Source: Aldrovandia affinis
Lineage: Eukaryota; Chordata; Actinopteri; Notacanthiformes; Halosauridae
Length of the DNA stretch: 64,000 nucleotides
Direction: 5' to 3'
NCBI GenBank assembly: GCA_029706075.1
Contig: JAINUG010000130.1
Coordinates: 1,654,383 to 1,718,382 of the forward strand
Below, piece by piece: positions 13,313 to 25,815 of the stretch. Position numbers and translations under genes: made by a program. Below the pieces are notes generated by a model. The model worked only from the letters and a program-made list of their open reading frames with translations, ran no database searches and had not been told where the DNA came from. Positions within the stretch are counted from its first letter, which is position 1. Every line of letters starts with the position of its first letter.

Positions 13313-14391
13313 GGTGTTTAAAAGTAACAATGTATTTTACATCTAAATTATATAATTATATATAAAGCTTTAAAGGGTTAAAGAACATCTCTTTTAAGGG
13401 ACTGACATTCATTACTAAATCTACTCTTACAAAACCTACTATGGAGTCTCAGCCCTATGTAAAAACAACAGAGAACATTGTTACAGAACTGTTATGCACT
13501 CGCTATTTATCCATACTATCATGACAATACATGTAGCAGGTGCCCAACAGTTGGAATTCCATTATTGATTTTGCACATACACTGCACAACGTTTCAGGAA
13601 TTACTGTTCTGGTTTGAGTACGTTTCATGAGTAAAAGTCAACGACCAACATTTTAAATTAAAATGTGTTAATGCATTAGAATACCTTGAAGCCATGAACA
13701 CGTAATTCAAAACAAAACTGTGGTATAACTTTGGTGCTATGTTATTGCTTTTTTTTTTTTTTTTGTGAAGGTTAAAGTGTAAGTGTTTGTTGGCTTTGTC
13801 CCAACAAGTAGGAAGGTGGAGGAACAGTGGGAAGCCATTTTCACATATTGGCCAGTTTTTGGTCCACAACTTCAGTGAGAGAGGAGGGAGGATATCAGGT
13901 CAGGAACTTCTAAGATTAAGTAGAACTAGCTTATTGCATTTTTGCCAGTGACATTACCTCTGTAAGCCAAAACAACTGGCAGCTGTTACAGGCATGGTGT
14001 CTGCCTCAAACCTTTGTCAACAGTATTTACAGAAACTGAATACTTTTAGAACCTGTTCGTGTCCAGTCTGCTGTGCAGAACATCGCTGTGAATTCACTTT
14101 CTTGGGCAGTGCCCTTGACTGCTCAGTGCATCCTCTGCCCAAACGTCCCATGCATCCAAGCCGATTAACGTAGAATCTGTGTTCTGGAGGTCACTCTGAA
14201 AGGTGCCGGTGAGAATGGGCGTTCCTGCCGCTGGGAGCCGGCATGCGAGGGTGTGGTCAGTTTTGAAAATGGGAGTGCAAATAGTCTCTCAGTGGTGAGC
14301 TTGGGTAACGGGAGCAAACTTGAACTCCTATTGGTCCGCTCCATTAGATGGAGAATAAATAGTGGTTGTACGCCATTCTCCCTGTGATTGG

Positions 14392-17193
14392 TCAGTTCTG
14401 GGGGGTCGAGTACAGAGTGTGGTGCTGATTTGTCGGGTCAGAATTCCTAGTGAAGAGGAGGGGTTCGGTCTCGCCGGGGCCAAACCAGCTGCAAAAAAGA
14501 AGAGTCACGAACCTCTAGTCATGAACGGAGCATATGGCGTGTTGAAACACCTACACCAGGTGACCTAAAACGAACAATCTAGGCTACATTTTGAAAGCCG
14601 ACAATTTACACAATTTGATCAAATATGCCATTGCTCTGCTTTTCACAGAGGAGATCAAAGTTAGCACCGGTCCAAATGAGGCATCACATACACCATTGGC
14701 AGCGTGAACGCAGCAAGAGAGGACGGTTGAGCGCACCTGCTGTGTGGATGTGCGCTCTGGGCCCAGGTGACCCCCAGGTCACTGTCCACCCCCCGGGGAT
14801 CGTCAAAGAAGTAGGAGCGATGGCTTCGGCTGTTTATCACCGCACTACAGCTCTGAGGAAGGAGGGCGAGACGGACCAGAGGGAAAGTCACAACTAACGG
14901 CCAGATAAAGCCTGAAGAAAAGACGCAGGCAAAACAGGGAAGAGAGAATGGAAGCGTGTAGATAACAAGACGTGCTGACCGTTTCCTGAGGGGGCCGTCG
15001 CACTCTGAAGATGAGAATGAGCAGGCTGGTGGGTAGCAGCTCCCACACAAAGAGAATGGCCCCAAAGGCCAGGTAGCCCCTGTCCCCCAGTTCACTGCGC
15101 AGGTCAGCCTGGGTACGGAAGGACACAGGGCATTTACACGCTGCCCTGCTGGCATCTTCTCACAAATTCACCAAGGATGGGCTTTCATACTCTACATCTA
15201 CATCTACATCCACATCGGTGTCAATTTATGTCTTCGTTTCAGTCGGCGCGGTCGTGTGTACCTGGTCAGAGATGTTGTACCAGTCGTAGTCGAAGGCCTC
15301 CACCCTGTGGTTCTGAGACAGAACCAGGACAAACAGGTTGTAGCACGCCCTACTGGAGAACAGTAGAATTACACCCGCCCCAAGCGCCGCTGTTCGACAC
15401 ACTGTCGTACCCTGAGGAAAGACAGAAACGTCAGCACAATAACGAGCAATAGCCTGCTTTCCACTCAACTGCGTCAGCCGCATGTGTGCAGTTCTCATGT
15501 GAACCAATATTCCAGTTGGCGTTTCAAGTCATGGGGAGTCTCATCTATTATGCTGTGGATCCCAATGATTTTGTTATTGCCAATTTGGAGAGGCAGCATT
15601 GGATGATGTGGATTCCACAGAATGTGGATCTGGTGTACAGCATGAGAGGTAAAAATATTGGATAACTCGTGCTAGACATTGAGCATACAATGAGAATATG
15701 AATGTGCAACTTAATTTTTAAACGCTTGATTAATATCAAGTGTTTTAGTGAGATTGGTTAACATTCAGTGAGAGTCTAATGAGAGTCAGTGCAAATATGG
15801 CTACAGTCTGTATTTGTCTGTATTGGATATATGATACTGTATATGTTACAATGACCTCAACTGGCATGCAGTGGTTATATCTCAATGCTTCATAGCAGAC
15901 TATTTCACTTTGAGCCTAGGATTCACTTTCAATTCAGCCTTTTGTTCGAGCAGAGCAGGATTTACATTGGCCACCCCGAATGTCTGTATTGAAGCCAGGT
16001 ATCATGAGCCACACAGAACCCCATTGCTGTGCAGGTACGGCCTGGTGGAGGGGGCGAACCGGGTGAGGAGGAGCAGCGAAGCGGCCAGGGCCACAGCTTC
16101 CACGATGAAGAGCAGGTCGTTGACCAGCACTCGGATCAGAACGAGGCTCCAGGCCTGGTCCCCTCCTCCCTCTCTCTGCCCCAGAGCGGCGCACGCCACG
16201 TTGACACAGAGGAACACGGTGCTCATCGCTGCGTACGCACAGCGGGCCACGCACCTGCGACACACGAGCAGCACCGACGATCTGAGGCCATTTGAGGTCC
16301 CAATGCCACAACTCCCTGGGGTGTGCCATGACTAAGTCATCAAAACACCCATCCGCTTGAAAAACTCCTTTCCAAGCCACAAAGAATCTGTATAAATTCA
16401 AAACACATTACCCACAGGTAACTGCCAAAATAAAGGAAACGCTAACATAAAGTGTCTTAATAGGGTGTTGGGCCACCACGAGCCGCTTGAACAGCTTCAT
16501 TGCGCCTTGGCATAGACTCTAAAAGTGTCTGGAAATGTATAGGGGGGGTTGCAACACCATTCTTCCCTTATAAATTCCATCACTTGGTGTTTTGTTGATG
16601 GTGGTGGAAGACGCTGCCTCAGGCACCTCTCCAGAATCTCCCAGAAGTGTTCAACTGGGTTGAGGTGTGGCGACTGAAACGGCCATGTCATATGGTTTAC
16701 ATTGTTTTCATGTTCATCAAACCATTCAGTCACCAATCATGGATGAGGGCATTGTCATCCTGGAAGAGACCACTCCCATCAGGATATAAATGCTTCACCA
16801 CAGCATGAAGGTGATCACTCACAATGGCTTTGTATTGATTGGCATTTACCTTTACCTCTAGGTGGACCTAAACCACGCCATGAAAATGCACTCCACACCA
16901 TAACAGAGCCACCAGAACCCTTAATTTGTGTTTCCTTTATTTTGGCCAGTTACCTGTATATTCTAACATTACAAAAACAAACAGAAACTGCCCCTGAACA
17001 ATTATGGAATGAAAGAATATGGATTCCATGAAGGGGAACAATGACAAAGACGACTTTGAGAAGTCAAGAAACGCTTACTCCATTTATTTGTTCAGGGAGT
17101 AATGAACTTTGGAATTCGAAAGAGATAGGAGCATGCATGCGAAGTGTTCCAGTTTATTTTCAGAAGGCTATAACTACGGCAGTAACGAGTGCT

Positions 17194-17231
<38 letters not shown>

Positions 17232-18700
17232 CACAGTCCTTTGCTCGGCTCTGAGCTGAACTTGCCTCTCACTTTGAGCAATACCTGCAGTAAGAGAGAC
17301 CAAGGAAAACACAGAAGGGAACATTGACCAGGTTGAATGTACAGTAAACATACTTCACAGCTCTCCTTTCCCCTATCTAGTCTCAGATTCAGATTGGAGT
17401 CCCAAAGGTGTGAATTCCATGCAAGAATAAATATTTTGCCACAGCTATTCATGGAAGAAGAAAAAAGTCAACAACAGGATCAGGCAGCAATATGTGTTAG
17501 TCTATCTGCATCTGCAACTTAATACATTTTCAATTACTAACTTAAACCCTTGAGCAACTAACAATAATTTACCATTTTGACTGTTTTAGGTATTGCTTTT
17601 CCCAATTAACCAATTAACCACTGTAGAATCTTCAGTGTTTCAGATTCTACAGTGGGTATAAAAAGTATTCAGTAATTAAGAAAAAGCTTTTTTAATTTAT
17701 TTTAATTTTACATTATGGAGTATTTTGTGTTATTCAGTGGCAAGAAATCCCAATTAAATCCTTTTGATTCCATGAAGAAAAGAAAATATAAAAAATGCCA
17801 AAGGGGTGAATACTTTGTATATCCACTGTACATTACTAGTAAATATGTCAACTCAATAATTACAATAATCAGGGTAAGTGGGCTTTTTAATAACTTTAGA
17901 TTGAACTATATCCAGCATAATCCACGTGCTTCATTCACCTGACCTTTGTGACTCCAAATAGCCAAAGAAAACAAAGCACAAATCATTACAACTCTGCATT
18001 AACAGACAACTTGCAACCTCTCCTCCCTCATGTTATTCCTGTTTGTCAATCCCATTCTCTCCTCTCCTCTCTCCTTCTTTCATCTACTTTTCACTGTTTC
18101 TTGGTCTTACATTACAAATGGTCAAATTCAGTTCCAGAAAAGGCCACCGTGCCTTGCTTGCATTTGCTCCAGTCTCTGATCATAATTGATCCCCTGGATC
18201 GCTACGATAATTGTACGGCTCTTTAGAGCATCTGAATCATAACCTAGAGCAGACAAAACTCAAACTAAAAATACACTAAATTGCTGCAAGGATAGGCCCT
18301 GTGCAAAGCCCCTCAGCCTTACCTGGGTAAAGTAAAGGTTGATGAGGCTAAGGGTGAAAAACTGCAGGCACACCGGGCAGCAGTAGAAGAGCCAGTAGGC
18401 CAGTATGGGCAGGTGGTTGGCCCCCAGGGCATCGTGGAAGTAGAAGGAGAAGAGCGTGGTGCGCAGAGCAGCCCAGAACAGACACAGGAAAAGGAAACCG
18501 CTCTGGTAGCTCCAGCGCTTGTGTCGGTACAGCAGCAGGAGCCACAGCTGGACGTACACCACCAGGAAGAGGCAGCCGTACATGCAGGTGTAGAGGATGG
18601 TGACTCCCTGCTTCACGGAAGGGGCCACGGCTGGACGGAGCGGGGAAGGGGAGGGAAGGGTAGAGTTGGCGGGCAAAGGGAGAGCTGCTGGGATGTCCAT
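14392..18700 (-). CDS. gpr137: Integral membrane protein GPR137
   Basis: GPR137 is a seven-transmembrane protein reported in the literature to be lysosomal and linked to mTORC1 signalling; it is not a proven ligand-binding receptor. Minus-strand coding exons in transcript order are 18700-18323, 17284-17235, 16254-16020, 15411-15262, 15108-14980, 14852-14737 and 14488-14392 (TGA). Phases close perfectly for 384 aa; human GPR137 is 396. Exon 1 encodes the N-terminus with an N-glycosylation site (NST) and the first membrane segments ([20 protein letters not shown]). Exon 4 carries the family signature [20 protein letters not shown] followed by [10 protein letters not shown]. Exon 5 carries [20 protein letters not shown], exon 6 RSYFFDDP, and the last exon ends in [10 protein letters not shown]. 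The donor of exon 3 (GGG|GTTCTG) is weak but gives the right phase. The gene is convergent with syvn1. A Tc1-like element sits in intron 2 and a long GT repeat just past exon 2. Confidence 0.92.
16414..16957 (-). mobile_element. Tc1/mariner-like element remnant in gpr137 intron 2
   Basis: Inverted ends are visible: ACAGGTAACTGCCAAAATAA on the left and, read on the minus strand, ACAGGTAACTGGCCAAAATA on the right. The minus strand encodes a fragment of Tc1 transposase: [15 protein letters not shown], then a [24 protein letters not shown] DDE segment, then [18 protein letters not shown]. The element is about 540 bp, far shorter than an autonomous Tc1 element, and has lost the N-terminal half of the transposase. 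The same family appears near 36.1 kb, 36.5-40.0 kb and 42.3 kb. Confidence 0.85.
17196..17229. repeat. GT/CA dinucleotide microsatellite
   Basis: About 16 GT units on the plus strand, immediately beside the donor of gpr137 exon 2 (17235-17284, minus strand). On the transcript it is a CA repeat starting a few bases inside the intron. CA repeats near donors can bind hnRNP L and influence splicing; that role is inference here. Confidence 0.85.
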
Positions 18701-18719
18701 TTAGGTTGGGTGAGAATAA

Positions 18720-20250
18720 CTTATCACCAGTTGGGTTGGGTGAGGCTGGAGCAAAACAAACAGTTTAGAGATAGGAAAGTAAGGAAGTTACAAATAGTAT
18801 ACTACAGGTGAAGCCTGAGAATAACAGAGAGAGGAGATATGGAAACTTCTCGGAAGACTGGACTGTGTGGAGCTGGAGATGCATGCAAGGGTGATGGCCA
18901 CTTCACTGCAATTTTAGGATTATTTTTTTCTTCCCCGGATCAGCTGGTGACTGGTCCCAGCTGCACACATGTGTATGAGCAAGAATGTCTTGAAGTGGGC
19001 TTATGGAAGTTTAAAAAAAATAATAGTATAGCAGTATGTTACATGGGATCTGATGAATGTGAACTGTACTTATCAAGTGGGGTTATGATACACGATCATA
19101 CACAAAATGACCCTTGCTGGCATAACGGTGAAGAGGGAGAAGGTGTTTCTCCCTCTCCCTCTATTTCAGTCTTTATAATGACCTATTCCTTTTGGCCAGT
19201 GTGTTGTTTAAGGTTCTGTCTGAGGGTGGTTCTGTTTAAGGTTCGTCTCTGTTTGGACAGTTCTTTCGGACGCCCAGGACAGAATGAGCCGCTGTTGTAT
19301 CCACTACGATTCTAAAAGTGCAGTGGATGGGTTGCTGTCCATCCAGGTCAGGAATGGAGTTTTCAAGGGGGTCATAGTGGCAAAATATGAATATATTCAG
19401 TCATCCTTGTAGCTCTTTTCTGTTCCAGGTTCATACCTTTGATACATAACTTGTTGTAATGGTATCTGGGAAAAGAAAGGAAATATTCATCATATTCACA
19501 ATATCAAAAACAAATGCACATCTAATGACGCTAACATTATTTTACCTATTTTATGATTTGGCCAGTTAGCTAGTTACAAAAACGCTCGGGTCACTCCAGC
19601 GCTTGTGTCGGTACCTAGCTAGCTATGTACAGTTAGCTAGCTTTTTAACGTTAAACTACTACGTTAAATCACATAATGATCGCGAATGATCGGTGTTTTG
19701 GTGGCTACCGTTAGCCAAATGCTTATACGAGTATTCTCACTAGCTAGTTAACTGTATACTAATTTGAACTATAACTTTAAATTTCAGTGTAACCACATCA
19801 AGGTCAGAAACAGCAGCTAACTCTGCTAGCAAAGGCAATCTAGTAATCCGTCCAGATTAAGCGTGGACAGCCAGATAATGTTACCACTCACAAACACCTC
19901 GTTAATTATATTATGTAACTTAACATTAGTTCGCGATTTAACTGACACTAGCTATGTTAACAAGATATTAATTCGATTTTCAGAATATTGGCTATTACAT
20001 ATTCAAATGAAATTAATTTAGATTACGTTAGCTAAAGTTATGTAGCTAAACACCAAAGAAAATGCAATGTCGTACTGTCGAAGGTGGTTAACTACATTCG
20101 ATGACAAGATAGATGGCTAGCAAGCTAACTGTTAGCTTTCTAATTTCTTTTCAAGCACTTGTTCGCAGACAAACACAACGGGGTGACTATCTAAACCCGC
20201 GTTTTGTGAATCTATCTTGCTAGGTAACTAGCAAAGGAGAAAAGTCTTAC
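18720..20250 (-). other. gpr137: First intron of gpr137, no further gene seen
   Basis: Bounded by a probable 5'UTR exon donor (minus strand AACGATTAAG|GTAAGACT at 20251/20250) and an acceptor (TTTTGCTCCAG|CC at 18746/18745) just upstream of the ATG at 18700. I see no coding exon inside. The plus-strand open frame at 18839-19315 has no family resemblance. Confidence 0.45.
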
Positions 20251-20580
20251 CTTAATCGTTAAAACCTTATGTTGAGCTATCTTGCTAACTAGGAGGGCAA
20301 TCGTACTCAAAAACTATTTCGCCTACTGTCTTCCTGGTGCAGTTCGCGACTTTGTTCTGTGCATTAGCAGTGCACAGCGTAATGTGCGTTAGCTACCTTC
20401 GCAACTGCGCTGAGAGTTGGTCTGTTCGAGATACACAAAGAACGGAGATGGTTTTATGAATTCCAAAGTCGTCCGTATTTTGACAGGTTTGCCAGAACTG
20501 CGCAGGCGCACAATCACACGTTCTTTAGTAAACAAGCGCCAGCCACAGCAATAGCTTGCTCTCATTGCAGGTACTCTGCG
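20251..20580 (-). promoter_or_regulatory. gpr137: Probable 5'UTR exon and promoter of gpr137
   Basis: A good donor on the minus strand at 20251/20250 follows moderately CpG-containing sequence and precedes the ATG exon with no open frame between them. This suggests a noncoding first exon starting somewhere between about 20300 and 20580. The start site itself is not visible. Confidence 0.4.
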
Positions 20581-21159
20581 TGTCATACTGTATTGATCTA
20601 ATGTGTACTACCTTATATTATGTCATTAAGGAATATAAATCAGTTTGGGTAAATATGCAGATGAAGGAGCTTCAGATTAATCAACCAAACCAATGGTATC
20701 GTGTTTGCGAAAAATATGAATAAAGTATCCCAAAAGTTATATCTAGCTGCACAGCATGGCGAAGATGGAAACTGTTTGGTGGCGAAAGAATGATAACGTG
20801 GAAACAATACGAAAGCTTAATTGCTGAAAAAATGTATGACATTGCTGGTGAAAATTACGGACTCAAAAATGACCTGAACTAAATTTAAGTTGGCATGAGA
20901 TGTCATTGCGATTAATTGGTGAATCAGTACAAGCAAATGTTACATCGGTGCTTATAATAACTAGTCTCTAGTATTGCAGTGTTTATTGCGATACTGATTT
21001 AGTCAACTGTTTTAGGTTGCAAACAACCATAATTCGTACAAGTGGAAAAGGGGCTTTTCCTTATGACAATGATTTCATTAGTGATCAATTATGATCCTGA
21101 TAAAGCAATTCGTTGACCTAATACACCAGGCGAGAGGAAGGCATGTGGCATGGATGAAA

Positions 21160-21618
21160 TACCCCATGTGTCAAAACATTCAAAGCAGTTGCTGGGAAAC
21201 TGACATGTTACAACCCTAATGCACTCCAAAAGAAACCGCGCTTCTTCCAACCAGTGCACACATTACTTGAGGCTGAGTTTTTGACCCCAAGCAAGTCTAC
21301 AAACTCAACTTGACAACATTGCCACTGGACTTGATTCCAGGGTTTGACGAGTACTGTACCTTTGAACGAGTTGATTACAAATTATTGGCACACAAACAAG
21401 GCACTGCACTGACACTCGGGGAGTTCTGGGACAGAGGTGAACATTTTTTTCCAAATACTATACAGAAGGCAAAACGATACTTGTCTCTTCCAACCAACTC
21501 TGTTGATGCAGAAAGATGCATCTTTTCCAATGGACAAGTTTACACTAAGCACCGCCAACGAATGACAGAGCAGACTGTTAAACAACTGGCCATGGTTAAA
21601 TGTAATCACAACGTTTAA
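21160..21618 (+). pseudogene. hAT transposase C-terminal remnant
   Basis: The open frame 21310-21618 ends in a typical hAT dimerisation (hATC) block: KRYLSLPTNSVDAERCIFSN, then KHRQRMTEQTVKQLAMVKC. Position 21160-21310 reads as degraded upstream transposase-like sequence. Only the last quarter of a transposase is present, with no zinc finger, no DDE core and no recognisable terminal repeats, so it is a dead fragment. It is not the same family as the intact hAT at 36.7-39.7 kb. Confidence 0.75.
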
Positions 21619-21939
21619 AGCTTGCATTTTTATTTCAGTTGAGTTCATCTGTTTTAGCATTTTGATTTCATAAGCCTACACCATTGTAAACTATTTCATT
21701 GTTATTGCAGGTGATATAATTGCACTTTTTATGTCTACTTCCCATTGCTTAGAAAACAAATTGTTACCGCCCAACACAATAATGTTGGCCGTCTATGCAC
21801 TGACACGAACTATGCACTGACAGTGTGGAAACACTGGTGTCAATCATCATCTGTGCCTAATTAGTGGCAATTGATGTAGATTACTGGGGAGGGGCAATGT
21901 GATAGCATTTTGACTGACAAGTTTCTGTCGATCTCTGGG

Positions 21940-22165
21940 CTGGCAGTGTAGTGTAATGGTTAGGGAGCTGGGCTTGTAACTCAGAGGTTGCAGGTTCAAT
22001 TCCCAGATGGTACACTGCTGGTGTACCCTTGAGCAAAGTACTTAACCTGAATTGCTTCAGTAAAAAAAATATCCAGCTGTATAAATGGATTGCATGTAAA
22101 GAAATGTAAACTGTGTAAGTCGTTCTGGATAAGAGCACCTGCTAAATGCCTAAAATGTAAATGTA
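21940..22165 (+). repeat. tRNA-derived SINE with L2-type 3' tail
   Basis: This copy contains every expected part. The pol III promoter has an A-box-like TAGTGTAATGGTTAGGGAG and a B-box-like GGTTGCAGGTTCAATTCCC. A body follows (ACCCTTGAGCAAAGTACTTA, CCAGCTGTATAAATGGATTG), then the tail GTCGTTCTGGATAAGAGCAC and TGCTAAATGCCTAAAATGTA. The tail is the reverse complement of the L2 3' end present at 25984-26040, 40549-40600, 54943-54995, 56600-56650 and 59030-59085. Confidence 0.85.
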
Positions 22166-22169
22166 TCTC

Positions 22170-23150
22170 TTGCAGTGGGATGACTGGTGAGAAAACTGAC
22201 GTAGATACATTTATACACCACTGGCTTGTATGATTGGTCGTAATCTGACTCTCTTTCAGTGTTATTCAGTCTGACCTGTGGGTGGCAGCAGTACGCTTAA
22301 CAGCGTAAACTTTCCATTACCTGTAAAACAAGAAGAAGAGCGCGCATGCTCAACCTCAGCAAAAGTAGTTTTGATCCACAATCGTACTAGTTTTCTAAAT
22401 AGGGCTGTATTCATTGTAAAATGAGTTTACTTGCGAATCTTACTGAATTTATTCAAATATAAAGTTACAAATTTGCCACTGCTGTTGCTTTTATTCACAC
22501 ATCACCTTACACGCTTGCGAGAGTTGTTGCATTTATTTTCAAATGAAGTTACAAGTTTGCTAATCTTGTTTGCAACCACACATAAATACAGATGCTTGAT
22601 AATTATGGCGTAAATTTACCCTCATAAACATCCCTTCATGCGTGGACAAATGTGATGCATTCTTCTCTACGGCGCTTATCGCCGCGTTTGTGGTAAAATC
22701 GCGCCGTTTTCTCGCGCAAGGTACATTTCCTTACATTTGTAGCGGACCGTTATGCTAATTAGTTATTTGTTCAAAATAAATGGTCGGCTATTCCTTAGTC
22801 TACCACCAGGGGGCATTGCTTGCTGTTGTCTATGTGCTCGCGAGCATGGAAGAGGGACCCGCAAACCGCCAATTGTCAGTCAGAACAGGAAACCGCGGCC
22901 AATTCAACTTGATACATTTTGTTTGGGATATTTATTGCAGTATCTATTCCAGTTTGAGCGCATTAAGCCAAAACTCCCTACGTTATATTCTGAGGGAGCA
23001 TTGCTTGACTTAATGCACGGTATGAAACCGTTCCACTTGTTTGTAAATAGCTTGCTATCTGTTTTCTAATCAAAGCTTGCAGCTTTAGCTAATATTTAGC
23101 TAGTTTATGTAGCTAGCGAGGTCGTGCTCATACTCTAAACTTTAACGTTA
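22170..23150. other. Intergenic stretch upstream of the acidic-protein gene
   Basis: AT-rich in the first half and more CpG-containing after about 22660. No gene recognised. The second half is the likely proximal promoter of the exon at 23193. Confidence 0.35.
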
Positions 23151-23192
23151 GATTATATGCTCAGTTGGTTAGCAAGCTAGTTGGCCATCGCG

Positions 23193-23270
23193 ATGGTTCG
23201 GAGACGATCGACTCCACTGAAAACTCCACTTCGACGGTCGTCTCGTCTCAGAAATGTAGCAGTCCCAGAG
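23193..23270 (+). CDS. First coding exon of an unrecognised basic protein (partial)
   Basis: ATG at 23193 in good Kozak context (CGCGATGG). It is followed by 26 codons rich in Arg, Ser, Thr and Pro (STPLKTPLRRSSRLRN), ending at a donor AGAG|GTGGGT in phase 0. The segment resembles the basic, phosphorylatable N-termini of chromatin proteins, but I recognise no family. It may be joined to the exons at 28608 and 28737, or be an alternative to the exon at 24121, which also ends in phase 0. No transcript evidence is available to me. Confidence 0.4.
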
Positions 23271-23761
23271 GTGGGTATTTTAAACTTCAGGCTACAGTAG
23301 TTTTTTCCGCTCTGCTTTTTTCACTGGGTTCTCGTAGCCACGTCGCAGCGAGACAGTGCGGCGAACAGCAGCGCCGGGGATAACGTCAGACCGAAGCTCT
23401 CAACGTAGATAACGACAACTAGTTAGCTGCTTATAGTCTGGTTGTAGGTTTTCGTTTTGCATCCGCCAGTGGTAAGTCTACCTTTCATAAATACAAACGT
23501 GGAAAACTTAAAGATAGCCCAGTACTAATTCCTCTGCAGAATGACTTGCATGATCATGATGCTAACGTCAGTTAGCTTGTAGCGAGATGCCTTTTACCGG
23601 AACTAGCTTGATAAACATTAACTACATTGTAAATAAGCAAATGATTAACTGACACTCTTTTTTGATCTACTTTCAGATTTTCAGCGCTTTGTCTTTAGCT
23701 AATTCGATAGCTAGGGACATGGTTATTTCACCTCCAACTAGATCAGCAAACGTTCGATAGC

Positions 23762-24089
23762 TATAGTTCTAGGCTAGACGGAAATTGTGTGTAACGTTAC
23801 TACCTAACGTTACTATCTTGCTAAAGTGTCGCTAAGTAGAGTAGCGATGGTAGAGCTAAAGCGAGCCGGAGTAAATGAAGGTTTGTTTTCGCACTAAATG
23901 GCAGCGGTGTTTATTTAGCTTGCGTATAGTTCTAGGCTAGACTGAAATTGTGTGTAACGTTACTACCTAACGTTACTATCTTGCCAAAGTGTCGCTAAGT
24001 AAGAGTAGCGATGGTAGAGCTAAAGCGAGTCGGGAGTATATTAAGGTTTGTTTTCGCACTAAATGGCAGCTGTGTTTATTTAGCTTGCG
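23762..24089. repeat. Tandem duplication of about 164 bp upstream of an ATG exon
   Basis: Copy 1 is 23762-23924 and copy 2 is 23925-24089. Both run from TATAGTTCTAGGCTAGAC to TGTTTATTTAGCTTGCG, with about ten substitutions or indels between them. The duplication ends 31 bp before the ATG at 24121, so it lies in the putative promoter or 5'UTR of that exon. Each copy contains the palindromic AACGTTACTACCTAACGTTA motif. Confidence 0.9.
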
Positions 24090-24120
24090 TACGGCGGCTG
24101 TGCTAAACCGAACGTGAGGA

Positions 24121-24300
24121 ATGCGTAAAAAATGTGTCAAATATGTCCAGTATAAGGAAGAGTCGGACACAGACACCCTGGAGGAGCAGCCCGAGCAGGG
24201 CGAGGAGTTCAACGGACAAGTCTTCGCCACCGAAATGTCCAGCATCCCGAGTAAACCGCGCCCAGAGACGGCAGAGGCCAGCGCCAGTGAACCGATGACG
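24121..24300 (+). CDS. Acidic coding exon of an unrecognised gene (partial)
   Basis: ATG at 24121 opens 60 codons ending at a donor CGATGACG|GTAAAC in phase 0. The protein is lysine-rich for about ten residues (MRKKCVKYVQYK), then acidic (EESDTDTLEEQPEQGEEF), then Ser/Pro/Glu-rich. Codon use, with many GAG, CAG and GCC, looks coding. No usable acceptor was found directly upstream, so this is best read as an alternative first exon rather than an internal one. I do not recognise the family. Confidence 0.45.
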
Positions 24301-24309
24301 GTAAACTCT

Positions 24310-25810
24310 TTAGTTGAACTTCTCACTCCTTACACCATCCGTGTGCCACTGCAGCACAGTCAATCAACTGACGTTAATTCTCATCGGCTAGCGATAGGAC
24401 CAGTTGTATTGCGTCTCCGAGCCGCTGGCCTACATTTTGACCCACCCCAGTGTAAACTGGTTTCAAGGTTTAAATTACCCCAAACAGCGGCATTGTCTTA
24501 AACTACTCTATGCGTTTATTATGTAGGTTTGATTTATATTAGCCCAAAGGCTGCACGCACGGCCTTAACCTCACTTGATTCAGTAAGTATTCGACTGTTA
24601 AATATAGAAATGTAAGGTACGTGATTAATCCCGGATATGGTTGCCTGCTAAACCGATAAATACATGTCTGTATTTGTTGGATTGTATTCATACAGCCTAC
24701 GCATACAAACCTCATGGTGTATGTCACTGGTCATGGATAACTGTCTGCCCCAAGTTGTAATAGCAATTGTATTGATAATGATAGTAATAATAGATGTATG
24801 CCTTTTAATAATCAAGTAATTTTGGTTGGATAGAAATAGGTTACTGTAAACGTACAATGTTAGTCAGTGGAGAGTAAAGCTTTATATATTTTATATTTCA
24901 AAGCTCAAACATTTAGTCTGTAAATACATTTAAATGGGTGTAACAGATGTTTGCAGAAAGACCTTATTTGAGCTATTAATTTGCGGCTGGTGTTCTTTTA
25001 CTTCCTCATTTCACCTGAGAACCTGATATCATCATCATTGTCATATTTTAGCAGACACCCCTATCATGTATTTCTAGTGTTCATGAATACTAACAGTTCA
25101 TTCATAAACAGTGCATACTCAATTACAATGCATAATGAAATTGCATGGTAAACACCACTTGTAAAAATGAGAAAGCTTTGTGCCCACTTAGATTGACTCC
25201 CTGGATTTTAGTATAAGTGGGTTATATTAAGGACTTAACCACTAGTACATCAATCAAATGCTCTTTTAGGATAAAAACCTAACACCTGAGAGAACTCTTT
25301 GAGTTAAGAACACTGGATGAATGAACATGTTAATTATTTAAGATGTAATTTATTTTCAATATCATTATTGTAAGCCATGCATCTGTCACACCCTGAGCAA
25401 AGCTCACGCTGCCAGCCAACAATACTTATTTTGTTGGTTTTCGATGAGGCTTACAGGGAAGGAGTTAAGTGCTATCAAAGTACCACATGAATACACAAAA
25501 ATGAAAAATGAATAATGTAATCCAAGACCTTCATTTATTTTACGAACAGGTTGTATTGCATGGAGGTTTCACAGTGGTTGGGAAAACGTGGATTACAATT
25601 GTTGGTGAAATAGTGTTTCTTATTTTCCAGTAAGTTAAAGGAATAGTCTGGCCAGAATCTGAAATTCCATGATTTTCTTGCTGATTTGTCCTGAATAAGT
25701 GAGGACGGTGCTAGCACACAATTTTGTATTTTAATGTATCACTTTAACAAATTGGACACTTGTGAATCATCATCACGATACACTTTGCCTCCTCTAAGAT
25801 AGGAAATATT
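24310..25810 (+). other. Intronic or intergenic, nothing recognised
   Basis: AT-rich sequence between the exon at 24121-24300 and the SINE/LINE block. No coding exon with family resemblance and no structured RNA recognised. Confidence 0.35.
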
Positions 25811-25815
25811 AGGGC

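Noticed and set aside
18839-19315. 158-codon plus-strand open frame in gpr137 intron 1
   Set aside because: Composition and codon use look random and no domain is recognised.
21940-22015. Functional tRNA gene
   Set aside because: Box A and B motifs are present, but the sequence cannot fold as a full tRNA cloverleaf and continues into a SINE body and LINE-type tail.
24119-24290. Alternative Ser/Arg-rich reading of the exon at 24121
   Set aside because: It ends in a stop just before the donor, and codon use favours the acidic frame starting at the ATG.
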